DNA of 64,000 bases. Origin: JAFKFJ01 sp963786445. Its GTDB lineage: Bacteria > Pseudomonadota > Alphaproteobacteria > Acetobacterales > Acetobacteraceae. The translations under genes and the position numbers were made by a program. The stretch lies in contig CAWAZU010000036.1 in the NCBI GenBank assembly GCA_963786445.1, positions 124,001-188,000 of the forward strand, in the 5' to 3' direction. Below, piece after piece: positions 48,810-56,945 of this stretch; position 1 is the first letter of the stretch, and every line of letters begins with the position of its first letter. Under the pieces are notes generated by a model. That model ran no database searches and was not told the DNA's origin. It saw nothing but the letters and a program-made list of their open reading frames with translations.

Positions 48810-50078
48810 ATGCCCGACCATTTCGACCTGCTGATCCGCAACGGCACCTGCGTGCTGCCCTGGGGCGAGGCGGCGGCCGATGTCGGCGTGCGGCACGGGC
48901 GCATCGCCGCGATCGGCGCCGCCGCGGACGCGACGGCCGACGAGGTGATCGACGCGCGCGGGCTGCATGTGCTGCCCGGCCTGATCGACCCGCATGTGCA
49001 TCTGCGCGATCCGGGCGATGCGTCGGTCGAGAGCATCCCGACCGGCACGCGCGCGGCCGTGCTCGGCGGCATCGCTTCGGTGTTCGACATGCCCAACACA
49101 TCGCCCGCGATCACCGACGCGCAGACGCTCGCGTGGAAGCAGGACTACGCGGAGAAAAGCGCCTGGTGCGACATGGGCCTCTATGTCGGCGGCACGAAAA
49201 CGAACATTGCTTCGCTCGCCGAGCTGGAAAGCGCGCGCGGCGTGTGCGGCATCAAAGTGTTCGCGGGCAGCTCGACCGGCGATCTGCTGGTCGAGGACGA
49301 TGCCAGCCTGGAGCGCGTGATGCGCGCCGGGCGCCGGCGCATCGCCTATCACAGCGAGGACGAGTACCGCCTGCAGGCGCGGCGCGGCCTGTTCGCGTCC
49401 GGCGGGCCGTATGCGCTGCACGCGGAATGGCGCGACGTGGAATGCGCCTTCCTCGGAACCCGGAAAATCCTGGCACTCGCGCAGGCGACGGGGCGGCCGG
49501 CGCATATCCTGCACGTCTCGACCGCCGAGGAACTCGACTACGTGCGCGATTTTCGCGACATCTGCACGGTGGAAGTGCTGGTGAACCACCTGACGCAGAC
49601 GGCGCCGGACGCGTACGAGCGGCTCGGCGGGTTCGCGGTGATGAACCCGCCGATCCGCGACGCGCGCCACCGCGAGGCGGCGTGGGCAGCGGTGCGCAAC
49701 GGCACCGTCGATACCATCGGCTCCGACCACGCGCCGCATGCGCGCGCCGCGAAACAGCGGCCGTGGCCGGACTGCGCGGCGGGGCTGACCGGGGTGCAGA
49801 CGCTGCTGCCGGTGATGCTGGACCACGTGAACGCCGGGCGGCTGTCGCTGGCGCGGCTGGTCGATCTGCTGTGCGCCGGGCCGGCGCGGGTCTATGGCGT
49901 GCTCGGCAAGGGACGGCTCGCCGCCGGCTACGACGCCGATTTTACCCTCGTGGACATGCGCCGGCGGCGGCGGATCGAGGAGAGCTGGATCGTCTCGCCC
50001 TGCGGCTGGACGCCGTTCGCGGGCATGGACGTCACCGGCTGGCCGGTCGCGACCATCGTGCGCGGCGCATGCCGGTGA
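48810..50078 (+). CDS. Dihydroorotase (type I, amidohydrolase family)
   Basis: A 422-residue metal-dependent cyclic amidohydrolase, converting carbamoyl-aspartate to dihydroorotate in pyrimidine synthesis. It has the metal-binding DPHVHLRDPG near residue 60, the carbamylated-lysine region CGIKVFAGSSTG near 150, HILHVSTAEEL, and the catalytic aspartate in TIGSDHAPH near 305. Substrate-binding sequences such as MPNTSPAITDAQTL are of the PyrC type; allantoinase is the main alternative. AGAAGGAG precedes the ATG. Confidence 0.87.
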   Translation: MPDHFDLLIRNGTCVLPWGEAAADVGVRHGRIAAIGAAADATADEVIDARGLHVLPGLIDPHVHLRDPGDASVESIPTGTRAAVLGGIASVFDMPNTSPAITDAQTLAWKQDYAEKSAWCDMGLYVGGTKTNIASLAELESARGVCGIKVFAGSSTGDLLVEDDASLERVMRAGRRRIAYHSEDEYRLQARRGLFASGGPYALHAEWRDVECAFLGTRKILALAQATGRPAHILHVSTAEELDYVRDFRDICTVEVLVNHLTQTAPDAYERLGGFAVMNPPIRDARHREAAWAAVRNGTVDTIGSDHAPHARAAKQRPWPDCAAGLTGVQTLLPVMLDHVNAGRLSLARLVDLLCAGPARVYGVLGKGRLAAGYDADFTLVDMRRRRRIEESWIVSPCGWTPFAGMDVTGWPVATIVRGACR

Positions 50079-50108
50079 TGCGCGAGGACGCGGTGATCGG
50101 GGCGCCGC

Positions 50109-51314
50109 GTGGCCGCCTGGTCCGCTTCCGCTGACCAGACAGTCCGCCCGCGCTGGCTGGTGGTGGGCGGGATCGGGGTCGGGCAGGTGCTCGCCTGGGG
50201 GGCGAGTTATTACCTCATCGCGGTGCTCGCAAAACCGATCGCCACCGCGACCGGATGGCCGCTGCCCTGGGTGGTCGGCGGGGCATCGCTCGGGTTCCTG
50301 GTCTCCGGCCTGATCTCGCCGCGCGTCGGGCGGCTGATCGAGGTCGAGGGCGCGGGCCGCGTGCTGCCGGCGAGTGCCGTGCTGCTGGCGCTCGGCCTCG
50401 CCGCGCTGGCGGCGGCGCCGAACCTTGTCTGCTATTTCGCGGGCTGGCTGGTGATCGGCGCCGGGATGGGCACCGGCCTGTATGACCCGGCCTTCGCGAC
50501 GCTCGGCCGCGCCTATGGCGAGACGGCGCGCGGCGCGATCACCACGGTGACGCTGTTCGGCGGCTTCGCCAGCACGGTCTGCTGGCCGCTCTGGGCGTGG
50601 CTGACCGACGGTCTGGGCTGGCGCGGCGCCTGCCTCGCCTTCGCCGCCGTTCTTTTGTTCGTTGTGCTGCCGCTCTACCGTTTTGTCGTGCCGCCGGAAT
50701 CGGTGCGGGCGCATGCGGCCGTGCGCACGGCGCCGCGCGCCGGCGGCACCGCCGGCACAGGCGTCGCGTTCGTGCTGGTGGCTTGCAGCCTGACGCTCGC
50801 CTCGGTGGTGATGACCATGATCGCGGTGCATCTGCTGACGCTGTTGCAGGCGCGCGGCGTGTCGCTGGCCGGGGCGGTGGCGCTCGGCGCGCTGCTCGGG
50901 CCGGCCCAGGTGTTTTCCCGCCTTGTGGAGCTGGCGGTCGGGCGGGCGCTGCATCCGGTCTGGACGATGATCGCCTCGACCGTGGTGGTGGCGCTGGGCC
51001 TGGCGTTGCTGCTCGTCGCGCCGGGCTTCGCTGCGGTCGCGATCGTGCTCTATGGCAGCGGCAGCGGCATCCGCTCGATCGTGCGCGGCACGGTGCCGCT
51101 GGCGCTGTTCGGGGCGCAGGGTTACGCGGCGCTGATGGGCCGGCTCGCCATGCCGTCGCTGGTGGCGCAGGCGGCAACCCCGGCGCTCGGCGGGCTGCTG
51201 ATCGCGCGGCTCGGCGCGGATGCCACGTTGCTGGTACTGGTCGCCGCCGCGGTGCTCAACATCGTGCCGGCGGCGCTGCTGCTGACGCTGGTGCCCACGG
51301 CTCAGCGCAAATAG
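50109..51314 (+). CDS. Major facilitator superfamily transporter
   Basis: A 401-residue protein from a GTG, 12 hydrophobic segments in two halves with a central loop (about 190-215). Family features are GQVLAWGASYYLIAVLAKPI near the N-terminus, and GLYDPAFATLGRAYG. It follows the dihydroorotase by 30 bases and may be co-transcribed. Substrate unknown. Its last 13 bases overlap the end of the convergent ABC permease gene. Confidence 0.88.
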   Translation: MAAWSASADQTVRPRWLVVGGIGVGQVLAWGASYYLIAVLAKPIATATGWPLPWVVGGASLGFLVSGLISPRVGRLIEVEGAGRVLPASAVLLALGLAALAAAPNLVCYFAGWLVIGAGMGTGLYDPAFATLGRAYGETARGAITTVTLFGGFASTVCWPLWAWLTDGLGWRGACLAFAAVLLFVVLPLYRFVVPPESVRAHAAVRTAPRAGGTAGTGVAFVLVACSLTLASVVMTMIAVHLLTLLQARGVSLAGAVALGALLGPAQVFSRLVELAVGRALHPVWTMIASTVVVALGLALLLVAPGFAAVAIVLYGSGSGIRSIVRGTVPLALFGAQGYAALMGRLAMPSLVAQAATPALGGLLIARLGADATLLVLVAAAVLNIVPAALLLTLVPTAQRK

Positions 51315-51964
51315 ATCGACAGCCGCCGCTCCATCAGCCGCGTCGCGCCGGCGACCACGCTGGTCATGGCGTAGTACATCGCGCCGATGGTCAGAAAAAT
51401 GGCGAAATCCTGGAAGGTCGTGCTGATCGCCATCTGCGCGGAGAGAAACAGCTCGCGCACCGTCACCAGCGACACCAGTGCGGAATTCTTGGTCAGCGCC
51501 ACGAACTCGTTGCCGAGCGGCGGCAGCATGCGCAGCAGCGCCTGCGGCAGCACCACGAGCTGCATCGTGCGCGCCCGCGACAGGCCGAGCGCCAGCGCCG
51601 CCTCGACCTGGCCCTGATCGACCGACTGGATCGCGCCGCGGACGATCTCGGTCTGGTAGGCGCCGGAATAGATGCCGAGCGTGCCGACCGCCGCCAGCAT
51701 CGCCGGCACCGGCAGGCCGAGCTGCGGAACCCCGTAATAGACGAGGAAAAGCTGCACCACGAACGGCGTGCCGCGCACCACCGAGACATAGGCGGCGGCC
51801 AGCCCCCGCACCACCCGGCGGCGCGACAGCCGCGCCAGGCCGCCGGCCAGGCCGCAGACGATGCCGAGCGCCAGCGCCAGCACCACCACTTCCAGCGTGC
51901 GCAGCGCACCCCCGAGCAGGAACGGCAGCCAGTGGATGACCGTCGCGAGACCGAGGCCGGTCAT
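51302..51964 (-). CDS. Polar amino acid ABC transporter permease (HisM/GlnP type)
   Basis: A 220-residue inner-membrane protein with the His/Glu/Gln/Arg permease start (LLGGALRTLEVVVLALALG), then YVSVVRGTPFVVQLFLVYYG and the EAA loop QVEAALALGLSRARTMQLVV followed by LPQALLRMLPPLGNEF. It comes after the binding-protein gene (25-base gap) on the minus strand. No ATPase gene is adjacent, so the ATPase must be encoded elsewhere. Confidence 0.92.
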   Translation of the reverse strand: MTGLGLATVIHWLPFLLGGALRTLEVVVLALALGIVCGLAGGLARLSRRRVVRGLAAAYVSVVRGTPFVVQLFLVYYGVPQLGLPVPAMLAAVGTLGIYSGAYQTEIVRGAIQSVDQGQVEAALALGLSRARTMQLVVLPQALLRMLPPLGNEFVALTKNSALVSLVTVRELFLSAQMAISTTFQDFAIFLTIGAMYYAMTSVVAGATRLMERRLSIYLR

Positions 51965-51989
51965 CCGCGTGCGAGGATCGCCGCGCGCC

Positions 51990-52760
51990 TCAGCCGAACC
52001 ATTTTGTCTCCAGCGTCTTCAGCGTCCCGTCCGCCTTGAACGCATCGAGCGCGGCGTTCACCGCCGCCAGCAGCGCCGGGTCGGACTTGCGCACCGCCAG
52101 GCCGTATTCCTCCTGCGTCAGCGTGAACGGCGCCAGCTTCGCCCCGCCATGCGTCTTTATGTAGAATTTTGCCGCCGGCAGCCCGGTGACCACGACATCC
52201 GCCTGCCGGCTTTGCAGCGACTGGAACATCTGGTCGTTGGTCTGCGCGACGTGCAGGCTGACGCCGGGAAAATTCTGCTGCAGATAGTTCACCGACTTGG
52301 TGCCCACCTGCACCGCGACGGTTTTGCCGTTCAGGTCCTGCGGCTTGGTCACGCTGTTGTCGCCCGGCTTGACCATCACGCTCAGGCCGCCGGTGAAATA
52401 GGGTTCTGAGAAATCCACCACTTTCGCCCGCGCCGGCGTGATGTAGATCGCCGAGGCCGCGAGGTCGATGTGATCGGCCAGCAGGCCGGGCACCAGCTGC
52501 CCGAACGGCACCTGCTGGAACTCCGTCTTGGCGATGCCGGCGTGCCGCGCGATGGCGGCGACCAGGTCGATGTCGAAGCCGGATTTCTCGCCCGCCGGAG
52601 AGGTCTGCTCGAACGGCGGGAAGGTGGCGTCGGTGCCGACCCGCAGCGGGCGTTTTCCGGCCTTGAGATCGGCCAGCAGCTCCGCGGCCCGCGCCGCTCC
52701 CGCCCACCCCGCCAGCAACCCGGCCGCAGCCAGGACCAGCCCGCGTCGTTTGACCTGCAT
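51990..52760 (-). CDS. Amino acid ABC transporter substrate-binding protein (family 3)
   Basis: A 256-residue periplasmic protein. The leader VKRRGLVLAAAGLLAGWAG, cleaved after ARA, carries twin arginines. The mature part has RVGTDATFPPFEQTSPAGEK, GFDIDLVAAIARHAG and the domain-swap motif KTVAVQVGTKSVNYL. It binds a polar amino acid or opine; the conserved ligand arginine is probably in the AAS-A-IYITPAR region. It is encoded upstream of the permease. Confidence 0.92.
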   Translation of the reverse strand: MQVKRRGLVLAAAGLLAGWAGAARAAELLADLKAGKRPLRVGTDATFPPFEQTSPAGEKSGFDIDLVAAIARHAGIAKTEFQQVPFGQLVPGLLADHIDLAASAIYITPARAKVVDFSEPYFTGGLSVMVKPGDNSVTKPQDLNGKTVAVQVGTKSVNYLQQNFPGVSLHVAQTNDQMFQSLQSRQADVVVTGLPAAKFYIKTHGGAKLAPFTLTQEEYGLAVRKSDPALLAAVNAALDAFKADGTLKTLETKWFG

Positions 52761-52825
52761 CGGCGTCGTTCCCCCTCCGAGCTTGCCGCGACGGTAGCGG
52801 TCATGGCGGGGGCGATCAATCGGGT

Positions 52826-53695
52826 CTACGGCGGCGGCGGGTCGAAGCCGAGGCTGAACCGCTGCGTGCTCAGCCAGCTCCGTTCCGGCGGCAGCGCCTC
52901 GCGATGCAGGCTGCGCACGCTCGTCATCCCGCCATGTCCGAATGCCTCCCAGACCGAGGCACGCAGCGTCGCGTCCCCGGCGGTGCGGCCTTCGGCGAAC
53001 ACGAACGCCACCGGCACGTCGAACGCCGCGGCGTAGCCGCCCTCGGTGCGCGTCACCACCAGGACCGCGGCGCGGTTGGTGCTGCTCGGCCGCTGGCGCG
53101 GCGCACGCGGGTCCGGCGCGCCGAGCGGGAACAGCAGCACCCCCCCGACGGCGAGCCGGTCCAGCCACGCATCGGCCGGCACCGCGAGGGCGAAATTGAC
53201 GTAGATGCGCTGCACCGTCTCGGTCGGGAAATCCGCGCCGTCGCCCTGCACGACGCGCACCTGCGGCCAGTCGTGCAGATTGGCGCGCGAAGCCGCGGCG
53301 AGATCGGCGTCGAACTCCACCGCCGTCACGCGGCCCGCGCGTCCGACCAGTTCGGCGAGGATGGCGGTGTAGTAGCCGCCGCCGGCGCCGACATGCAGCA
53401 CGTGGTCGCCCTCGGCCGCGCCGAGACGATGCAGCATCGCCGCGTGCAGCGAGGGACTGCCGTTGTTGATGCCCTTCGCGGCGTCGAGCACGACCAGCAC
53501 GTCGGCATAGATGCCGGCGGGATCGTCGGGGCCGCAGGCAATCCCGCCCGCCAGCCGCCAGGGCGGCGGCCCGAGGAACGCCTCCCGCGGCACCGCGGCG
53601 AACGCCGCGCGGATGCGCCCCGCGCCCGCGCCCAGCCGCGCCGTCATCGCCGCGGCGTAGCGTCGGCGCAGGTCCGCGGTGTCCGCCGCCGTCAT
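52826..53695 (-). CDS. Protein-L-isoaspartate O-methyltransferase-like protein
   Basis: A 289-residue class I methyltransferase. The N-terminal AAFAAVPREAFLGPPPWRLA is PCMT-like, and the SAM motif is HVLHVGAGGGYYTAILAELVG with VEFDADLAAASRANL. The isoaspartate-binding NNGSPSLHAAMLHRLG replaces the usual TISQPYIVA, so the substrate may differ. The C-terminus is unlike PCMT. Its ATG overlaps the gmk stop (ATGA), indicating coupling. Confidence 0.8.
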   Translation of the reverse strand: MTAADTADLRRRYAAAMTARLGAGAGRIRAAFAAVPREAFLGPPPWRLAGGIACGPDDPAGIYADVLVVLDAAKGINNGSPSLHAAMLHRLGAAEGDHVLHVGAGGGYYTAILAELVGRAGRVTAVEFDADLAAASRANLHDWPQVRVVQGDGADFPTETVQRIYVNFALAVPADAWLDRLAVGGVLLFPLGAPDPRAPRQRPSSTNRAAVLVVTRTEGGYAAAFDVPVAFVFAEGRTAGDATLRASVWEAFGHGGMTSVRSLHREALPPERSWLSTQRFSLGFDPPPP

Positions 53696-54321
53696 CGCCC
53701 GGCCCGCAGCCCGGCCAGGAACCCGGCGAGCCCGGTCAGCCGGTGCGTGGCCAGCCGCGCCGCCGCCAGTACCGCGCGCGCCGCCGCGACCGAGCGGGCG
53801 AAATCGCGGTTGACCAGCACGCAATCGAATTCCGGCGCATGGGCCATCTCGTCGCGGGCGGCGTCCATGCGGCGGGCGATCTCCGCCGCGCCGTCGGCGC
53901 CGCGGGCGCGCAGCCGCGCTTCCAGCTCGGCGAGCGAAGGCGGCAGGATGAACAGGCCGACCACGTCGCCCGGCAGCGCCGCGCGCAATTGCCGGTAGCC
54001 CTGCCAGTCGATGTCGAACACCGCGTCCTGCCCGCGCGCCAGCGCCGCCTCCACCGGCGCGCGCGGCGTGCCGTAGAAGCGGCCGAACACCTCCGCCCAT
54101 TCCAGCAGCTCGCCGCGCGCCGCCATCGCGGCAAACTCGGCCTCGCTGCGGAAGTGGTAATGCACGCCTGATTCCTCGCCGGCGCGCGGGGCGCGCGTGG
54201 TGGCGCTGACCGAGAGCATCAGTGTCGGGTCCTCGGCAAGCAACGCCCGCGTGATCGAGCTTTTTCCGGCACCCGACGGTGCGGCGATCACCAGGCAGAG
54301 GCCGCGTCGCGCGATGGTCAT
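53692..54321 (-). CDS. gmk: Guanylate kinase
   Basis: A 209-residue enzyme phosphorylating GMP to GDP. P-loop APSGAGKSSITRALL at residues 14-28, SVSATTRAPRAGEESGVHY, YHFRSEAEFAAM and the GMP-binding YGTPRAPVEAAL are all present. The ATG at 54321 follows GTGGGGCC-type leader sequence; longer frames run into a repeat element. It follows yicC on the same strand, a common bacterial order, with a repeat inserted between. Confidence 0.95.
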   Translation of the reverse strand: MTIARRGLCLVIAAPSGAGKSSITRALLAEDPTLMLSVSATTRAPRAGEESGVHYHFRSEAEFAAMAARGELLEWAEVFGRFYGTPRAPVEAALARGQDAVFDIDWQGYRQLRAALPGDVVGLFILPPSLAELEARLRARGADGAAEIARRMDAARDEMAHAPEFDCVLVNRDFARSVAAARAVLAAARLATHRLTGLAGFLAGLRAGR

Positions 54322-54342
54322 GGGGCCGACAGATCCTTCCGT

Positions 54343-54437
54343 CGTCATGCCCGGCGAAGGCCGGGCATCCACGCCTCGCTTCCGGCGGCATTGGGGCATG
54401 AACGGCGTGGATGGCCGGGACAAGCCCGGCCATGACG
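54343..54437. repeat. Palindromic repeat element, copy 2
   Basis: Left arm 54343-54374 (CGTCATGCCCGGCGAAGGCC, a variant arm) and right arm 54405-54437 (GATGGCCGGGACAAGCCCGG then CCATGACG), which matches the right arm of the copy at 44222-44358 almost base for base. It lies in the 156-base gap between yicC and gmk. The element may fold into a long stem in the yicC-gmk transcript. Confidence 0.85.
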
Positions 54438-54477
54438 GTGCCGAACGGGCGCAGACCGAACATTCTTGCGGCTTGCG

Positions 54478-55368
54478 TCATTCGATGTTCTGCACCTGCT
54501 CGCGCAGCTGCTCGATCGCCGATTTCAGCGCCAGCCCGGTGGTGGTCAGCACGGCCGAAGCGGACTTGCTGCACAGCGTATTGGCCTCGCGGTTGAACTC
54601 CTGCACCAGAAAGTCGAGGCGCCGCCCGACCGGCACCGCCTCCGCCAGCAGGGCGCGAGCGGCGGCGATGTGGCTCGCCAGCCGGTCCAGTTCCTCGCGC
54701 ACATCGGAACGGGCGGCGAGCAGCGCGACTTCCTGCGCGATCCGCTCCTCCGGCAGCGACGGCGATTCGCGCAACAGCTCGCGCAGGTTCTCCATCAGGC
54801 GGGCACGGTGCGCGGCGGGCTGGTCGGCGGCCTCGGCCGCGGCGCGCGCGTGCAGGGCCGCGATCTCGGCGAGCAGCAAATCCAGCACGCCGGCCAGCCG
54901 CGCCCCCTCGCCGCGCCGCGCCGCCACCAGGCCCGACAGCGCCTGGGCGAAGCCGGCGCGCACGTCCTGCGTCTGCGCCTCGGTGATCACGCTCTCGCCC
55001 GCTTCGGCCGGGCGCAGGACGCCGGGCAGCGCCAGCAGCGCCTCCGCCCGCAGCGGCGGCGCGTCCGGGATGCGCGCGGCGAGCGCGGTCGCCAGCGCCA
55101 GCACCTGATCGAGCGCGGCCGGATCGGGGGCGAGGCGAATGGCCTCCTCGCGGCGGATGGTGAGGTTGGCGGTGACGTTGCCGCGCTTGAGCGCCTTGCC
55201 GGCCGCCTCGCGCAACCCCGGCTCCAGCGCGTCGAAGCCGGGCGGCAGGCGCAGCCGCAGCTCCAGCCCGCGGCCGTTGACGCTGCGCAGCTCCCACGCC
55301 CAGGCCAGCCCGTCGCTGGCGCCGGCGCTGCGGGCGAATCCGGTCATCGAGGCGAGGGGCGTGGTCAT
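54478..55368 (-). CDS. yicC: YicC family endoribonuclease
   Basis: A 296-residue protein. N-terminal SMTGFARSAG, the family hallmark, then WELRSVNGRGLELRLRLPPG. The C-terminal RRLDFLVQEFNREANTLCSK is equally diagnostic. YicC proteins are reported RNases acting on RNA hairpins or small RNAs in stress responses. It is upstream of gmk on the minus strand and divergent from the SDR gene. Confidence 0.94.
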   Translation of the reverse strand: MTTPLASMTGFARSAGASDGLAWAWELRSVNGRGLELRLRLPPGFDALEPGLREAAGKALKRGNVTANLTIRREEAIRLAPDPAALDQVLALATALAARIPDAPPLRAEALLALPGVLRPAEAGESVITEAQTQDVRAGFAQALSGLVAARRGEGARLAGVLDLLLAEIAALHARAAAEAADQPAAHRARLMENLRELLRESPSLPEERIAQEVALLAARSDVREELDRLASHIAAARALLAEAVPVGRRLDFLVQEFNREANTLCSKSASAVLTTTGLALKSAIEQLREQVQNIE

Positions 55369-55426
55369 GCGAAGTTTTTTCCCGCGGCGGCGCGACGTTC
55401 TAGCAGCGCCGCGCTAGTGTCGGAAC

Positions 55427-56215
55427 ATGCCGCGCTACCAGGGCGTCCTCATCACCGGCGCATCGAGCGGGATCGGGCGGGCGCTCGCGCTGGCGCTGGC
55501 CGCCCCGGGCACGGTGCTGCATCTCGGCGGCCGGGACCCGGCGCGGCTGGAGGCGGTGGCGGCCGCCTGCCGCGCGCTGGGGGCGACGGCGCTGCCGCAG
55601 CGCATCGACGTGCGCGACGCGGCGGCGACGGCGGGATGGATCGGGGGCGCGGGGCGGCTCGACCTCGCGATCGCCAATGCCGGGATTTCCGGCGGCACCT
55701 TCGGCGGCGGCGAGACGGCGGCACAGACGCGCGCGATTTTCGCGGTCAACCTGGACGGCATGCTGAACACGGCGCTGCCGGCGCTCGACGCGATGCGCGC
55801 ACAGGCGCCGGGGGCGGACGGGGTGCGCGGGCGGATCGCGGTGATCGCCTCGATCGCCGCCTTCATCGCCGCGCCCGGCGCGCCCGCCTACGGCGCCTCG
55901 AAGGCGGCGGCGGATGCCTGGACGGTCGGCACGGCGCCGATGGCGCGGCGGTTCGGCGTGCGGCTCACCAGCGTCTGTCCGGGCTTCATCCGCACGCCGA
56001 TGACGGCGGGCAACCGCTACGCCATGCCGGGGCTGATGGACGCGGAGCGGGCGGCAGGGATCATCCTGCGCGGCATCGCGATCGGGCGGGTGCGGATCGC
56101 CTTCCCGTGGTGGATGGCCGCGCTGGCGCGCAGCATCGGTGCGCTGCCGCCCGGCCTGACCGGACGGCTGCTCGCGGCCGGGCCGGCCAGGCGCGGGTTG
56201 GCGGCGCAGGATTGA
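55427..56215 (+). CDS. Short-chain dehydrogenase/reductase
   Basis: A 262-residue NAD(P)-binding SDR. The cofactor motif is TGASSGIGRAL at residues 10-20, then LAIANAGISGG, catalytic Ser in VIASIAAFIAAPG and Y-x3-K in AYGASKAAADAW. The acidic residue after beta-2 is R/D (GGRDPARL), suggesting NADP preference. It is followed by CPGFIRTPMT. The C-terminal hydrophobic WWMAALARSIGALPPGL may associate with the membrane. Substrate unknown. Confidence 0.9.
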   Translation: MPRYQGVLITGASSGIGRALALALAAPGTVLHLGGRDPARLEAVAAACRALGATALPQRIDVRDAAATAGWIGGAGRLDLAIANAGISGGTFGGGETAAQTRAIFAVNLDGMLNTALPALDAMRAQAPGADGVRGRIAVIASIAAFIAAPGAPAYGASKAAADAWTVGTAPMARRFGVRLTSVCPGFIRTPMTAGNRYAMPGLMDAERAAGIILRGIAIGRVRIAFPWWMAALARSIGALPPGLTGRLLAAGPARRGLAAQD

Positions 56216-56231
56216 GGCAAGCACGCCGGGG

Positions 56232-56624
56232 TCACCAGACGGTCGTCACCCCATAGGCTCCATAGAGCGAGTCGTCGGTGATGACGGCCATGTCGGCGTT
56301 CAGGGCCTGCGCGATCAGCATGCGGTCCATCGGGTCCTTGTGGATCGGGGGCAGCGCATTGGCGCGCTCGGTGTCGGCCCAGGTCAAGGGCTGCGAGCGA
56401 AATCCCTGGCCGGCAAGCCAGCGCGCAAAGCTGCCCGCTACGGTCGGCAGCGGCGGTAATTTTCCCAGCGACGCTTTTCGGGTGAGTTCCCAGACCGTGA
56501 TCGGCGACACCGCCACGTCGCCCTGCATCGCCGCCAGCCCGGTCTGCGTCATCGTCGCCCCGTCGGCGGCGAAGAACGCGATGAGCGCGCAGGCATCGGC
56601 AAGCGTGGCGTCGGCTACAGCCAT
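56232..56624 (-). CDS. PIN-domain toxin (VapC-like)
   Basis: A 130-residue putative ribonuclease toxin. The four acidic PIN positions are visible: D11 (DACALIAFF), E46 (TVWELTRK), D98/D101 (HKDPMDRMLIAQA) and D118/D119 (VITDDSLYG). This DP-x-DR-x-LIAQA pattern is the subgroup usually paired with Phd/YefM-like antitoxins. Its start overlaps the antitoxin stop by 10 bases. It is convergent with the SDR gene. Confidence 0.9.
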   Translation of the reverse strand: MAVADATLADACALIAFFAADGATMTQTGLAAMQGDVAVSPITVWELTRKASLGKLPPLPTVAGSFARWLAGQGFRSQPLTWADTERANALPPIHKDPMDRMLIAQALNADMAVITDDSLYGAYGVTTVW

Positions 56625-56863
56625 CCCTCGTCCGCCATCTCCCGCTCGCTCAACGGGGCGAAGATCGCCGGGTCGTAGCGAAACGCGTCCCAGCCCGGCA
56701 GCCGGCGCCAGCCGCCTTTTCGACGCGGCTCGGCCGGCCGATAGCGGGTCAGCTTCGCCACCGGCTCGCCGTTGCGGGCAATGACGATGTCCTCGCCCGC
56801 CTCGACCTGCGCCAGCAGCGCGGAGAGGGTGCTTTTGGCCTGATGGACATTGACGGTTTTCAT
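56615..56863 (-). CDS. Phd/YefM-family antitoxin
   Basis: An 82-residue antitoxin. VNVHQAKSTLSALLAQVEAG and EDIVIARNGEPVAKLTRYRP form the Phd/YefM DNA-binding fold. The C-terminal tail (GWDAFRYDPAIFAPLSEREM) would wrap the PIN toxin's active site. Family members repress their own operon; a palindrome lies 11 bases upstream. Confidence 0.92.
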   Translation of the reverse strand: MKTVNVHQAKSTLSALLAQVEAGEDIVIARNGEPVAKLTRYRPAEPRRKGGWRRLPGWDAFRYDPAIFAPLSEREMADEGWL

Positions 56864-56873
56864 GCGCGTCTGC

Positions 56874-56892
56874 CTTAGCTAAGAGACAAGGC
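56874..56892 (-). promoter_or_regulatory. Candidate operator of the Phd/PIN operon
   Basis: The perfect palindrome CTTAGCTAAG (56874-56883) lies 10 bases before the antitoxin ATG on the minus strand, in an otherwise GC-rich region. A wider inverted pair GCCTT (56872-56876) and AAGGC (56888-56892) overlaps it. A position over the promoter or leader fits autoregulation by the antitoxin. Inferred from sequence alone. Confidence 0.45.
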
Positions 56893-56945
56893 TAACCGCG
56901 AGAGACCGCCATGTCGAGCACCGACGCCATCTGCCGCCGCGCCGC

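Noticed and set aside
47937..50954. A 1005-codon minus-strand frame spanning the subtilase end, dihydroorotase and MFS genes
   Set aside because: It runs antisense to three well-supported genes with clear motifs and has none of its own.
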